A stretch of DNA of 64,000 nt from an uncultured Amphritea sp. (GTDB taxonomy: Bacteria > Pseudomonadota > Gammaproteobacteria > Pseudomonadales > Balneatricaceae): NCBI RefSeq assembly GCF_937127095.1, contig NZ_CAKZLP010000084.1, forward strand, positions 85,377 to 149,376, read 5' to 3'. The stretch's first letter is position 1, and each line of letters begins with the position of its first letter. Below are positions 63,756 through 64,000 of this stretch, piece by piece. Both the position numbers and the translations under genes were made by a program. The notes below the pieces were generated by a model that did no database searches, was not told the DNA's origin, and was given only the letters and a program-made list of their open reading frames with translations.

Positions 63756-63817
63756 GTCGGGGCAGCAGGATTCGGATCTATGACCCTAACCTGGAGAGTT
63801 CCCAAACCAGATGCGCT
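63754..63817 (-). pseudogene. Decayed partial copy of tRNA-Pro
   Basis: The + strand repeats the 3'-terminal 20 or so bases of the adjacent tRNA-Pro exactly (starting TGGTCGGGGCAGCAGG) and later its anticodon-stem segment CCCAAACCAGATGCGCT, with substitutions between. The D arm and 5' acceptor strand are lost, so it cannot fold as tRNA. Similar to the tRNA-end copies left by integrating elements. Confidence 0.75.
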
Positions 63818-63836
63818 TTTTACAACGTCTTCAAAG

Positions 63837-63913
<77 letters not shown>

Positions 63914-63923
63914 TTCTGAAAGA

Positions 63924-63999
63924 TGGCTCCTCGAGCTGGACTCGAACCAGCGACCAATAGATTAACAGTCTACTGCTCTACCAACTGAGCTATCGAGGA
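63924..63999 (-). tRNA. tRNA-Asn (anticodon GTT)
   Basis: 76 bases on the minus strand: TCCTCGATAGCTCAGTTGG..., anticodon loop CTGTTAA with GTT, T arm GGTTCGAGTCC, acceptor TCGAGGA, then GCCA. Ten bases upstream of tRNA-Pro in the same direction, so both are probably one transcript. Confidence 0.96.
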
Positions 64000-64000
64000 A

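Overview
The window looks like a chromosome segment of a marine, heterotrophic gammaproteobacterium, most likely of the Oceanospirillales (Amphritea/Neptunomonas/Marinobacterium-like). This is inferred from the protein families, their order and the moderate GC content; no rRNA or other taxonomic marker gene is present. The 3' end of the + strand holds two minus-strand tRNA genes (Pro, Asn).

Layout. (1) 1-8.35 kb: a valine/isobutyrate catabolic operon. A divergent, truncated AraC-type regulator (MmsR-like) faces mmsA, an acyl-CoA dehydrogenase, an enoyl-CoA hydratase, a 3-hydroxyisobutyryl-CoA hydrolase, mmsB and prpE. Together they take isobutyryl-CoA to propionyl-CoA, and prpE also recruits free propionate. 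(2) 8.4-13.8 kb: a small cupin protein, then a large hybrid histidine kinase whose sensor half is an NCS1 (nucleobase/hydantoin) transporter, overlapping a LuxR-type response regulator. (3) 13.76-24.3 kb: an accessory-looking stretch. Single genes and toxin-antitoxin pairs (one toxin frameshifted), two diguanylate cyclases (one globin-coupled), an EamA exporter, a VC0807-like membrane protein, a GNAT enzyme and an autotransporter-type barrel protein are separated by copies of a modular hairpin repeat. (4) 24.3-36.1 kb: a complete urea module, urtABCDE then ureDABCEFG-ureJ, covering uptake, nickel enzyme, maturation and nickel import. (5) 36.4-41 kb: an AT-rich GSCFA gene, a LysR regulator divergent from an MDR oxidoreductase, and a DJ-1/PfpI protein. 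(6) 41-45.7 kb: a minus-strand polyamine-type ABC transporter. (7) 46.4-50.3 kb: a three-gene glucosylglycerate compatible-solute operon (synthase, HAD phosphatase, GH13 phosphorylase). (8) 50.4-60.1 kb: RNase R, an aldo/keto reductase and a c-di-GMP cluster (two HD-GYP proteins, one GGDEF protein, one GGDEF-membrane-domain fragment, one orphan PAS protein). (9) 60.2-64 kb: two abutting exported proteins that share a Cys-rich C-terminal domain, flanked by copies of a second repeat, then a decayed tRNA-Pro copy and intact tRNA-Pro and tRNA-Asn.

Nitrogen is a theme: urea import and hydrolysis, polyamine import, and a kinase with a nucleobase-transporter-like sensor upstream. Valine degradation and glucosylglycerate metabolism fit a marine copiotroph living under osmotic and nitrogen fluctuation. 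The least explained material is (a) the hairpin repeat family between 9 and 24.3 kb, whose central stem changes sequence between copies while staying paired, and (b) the paired Cys-rich exported proteins at 60.6-63.4 kb.
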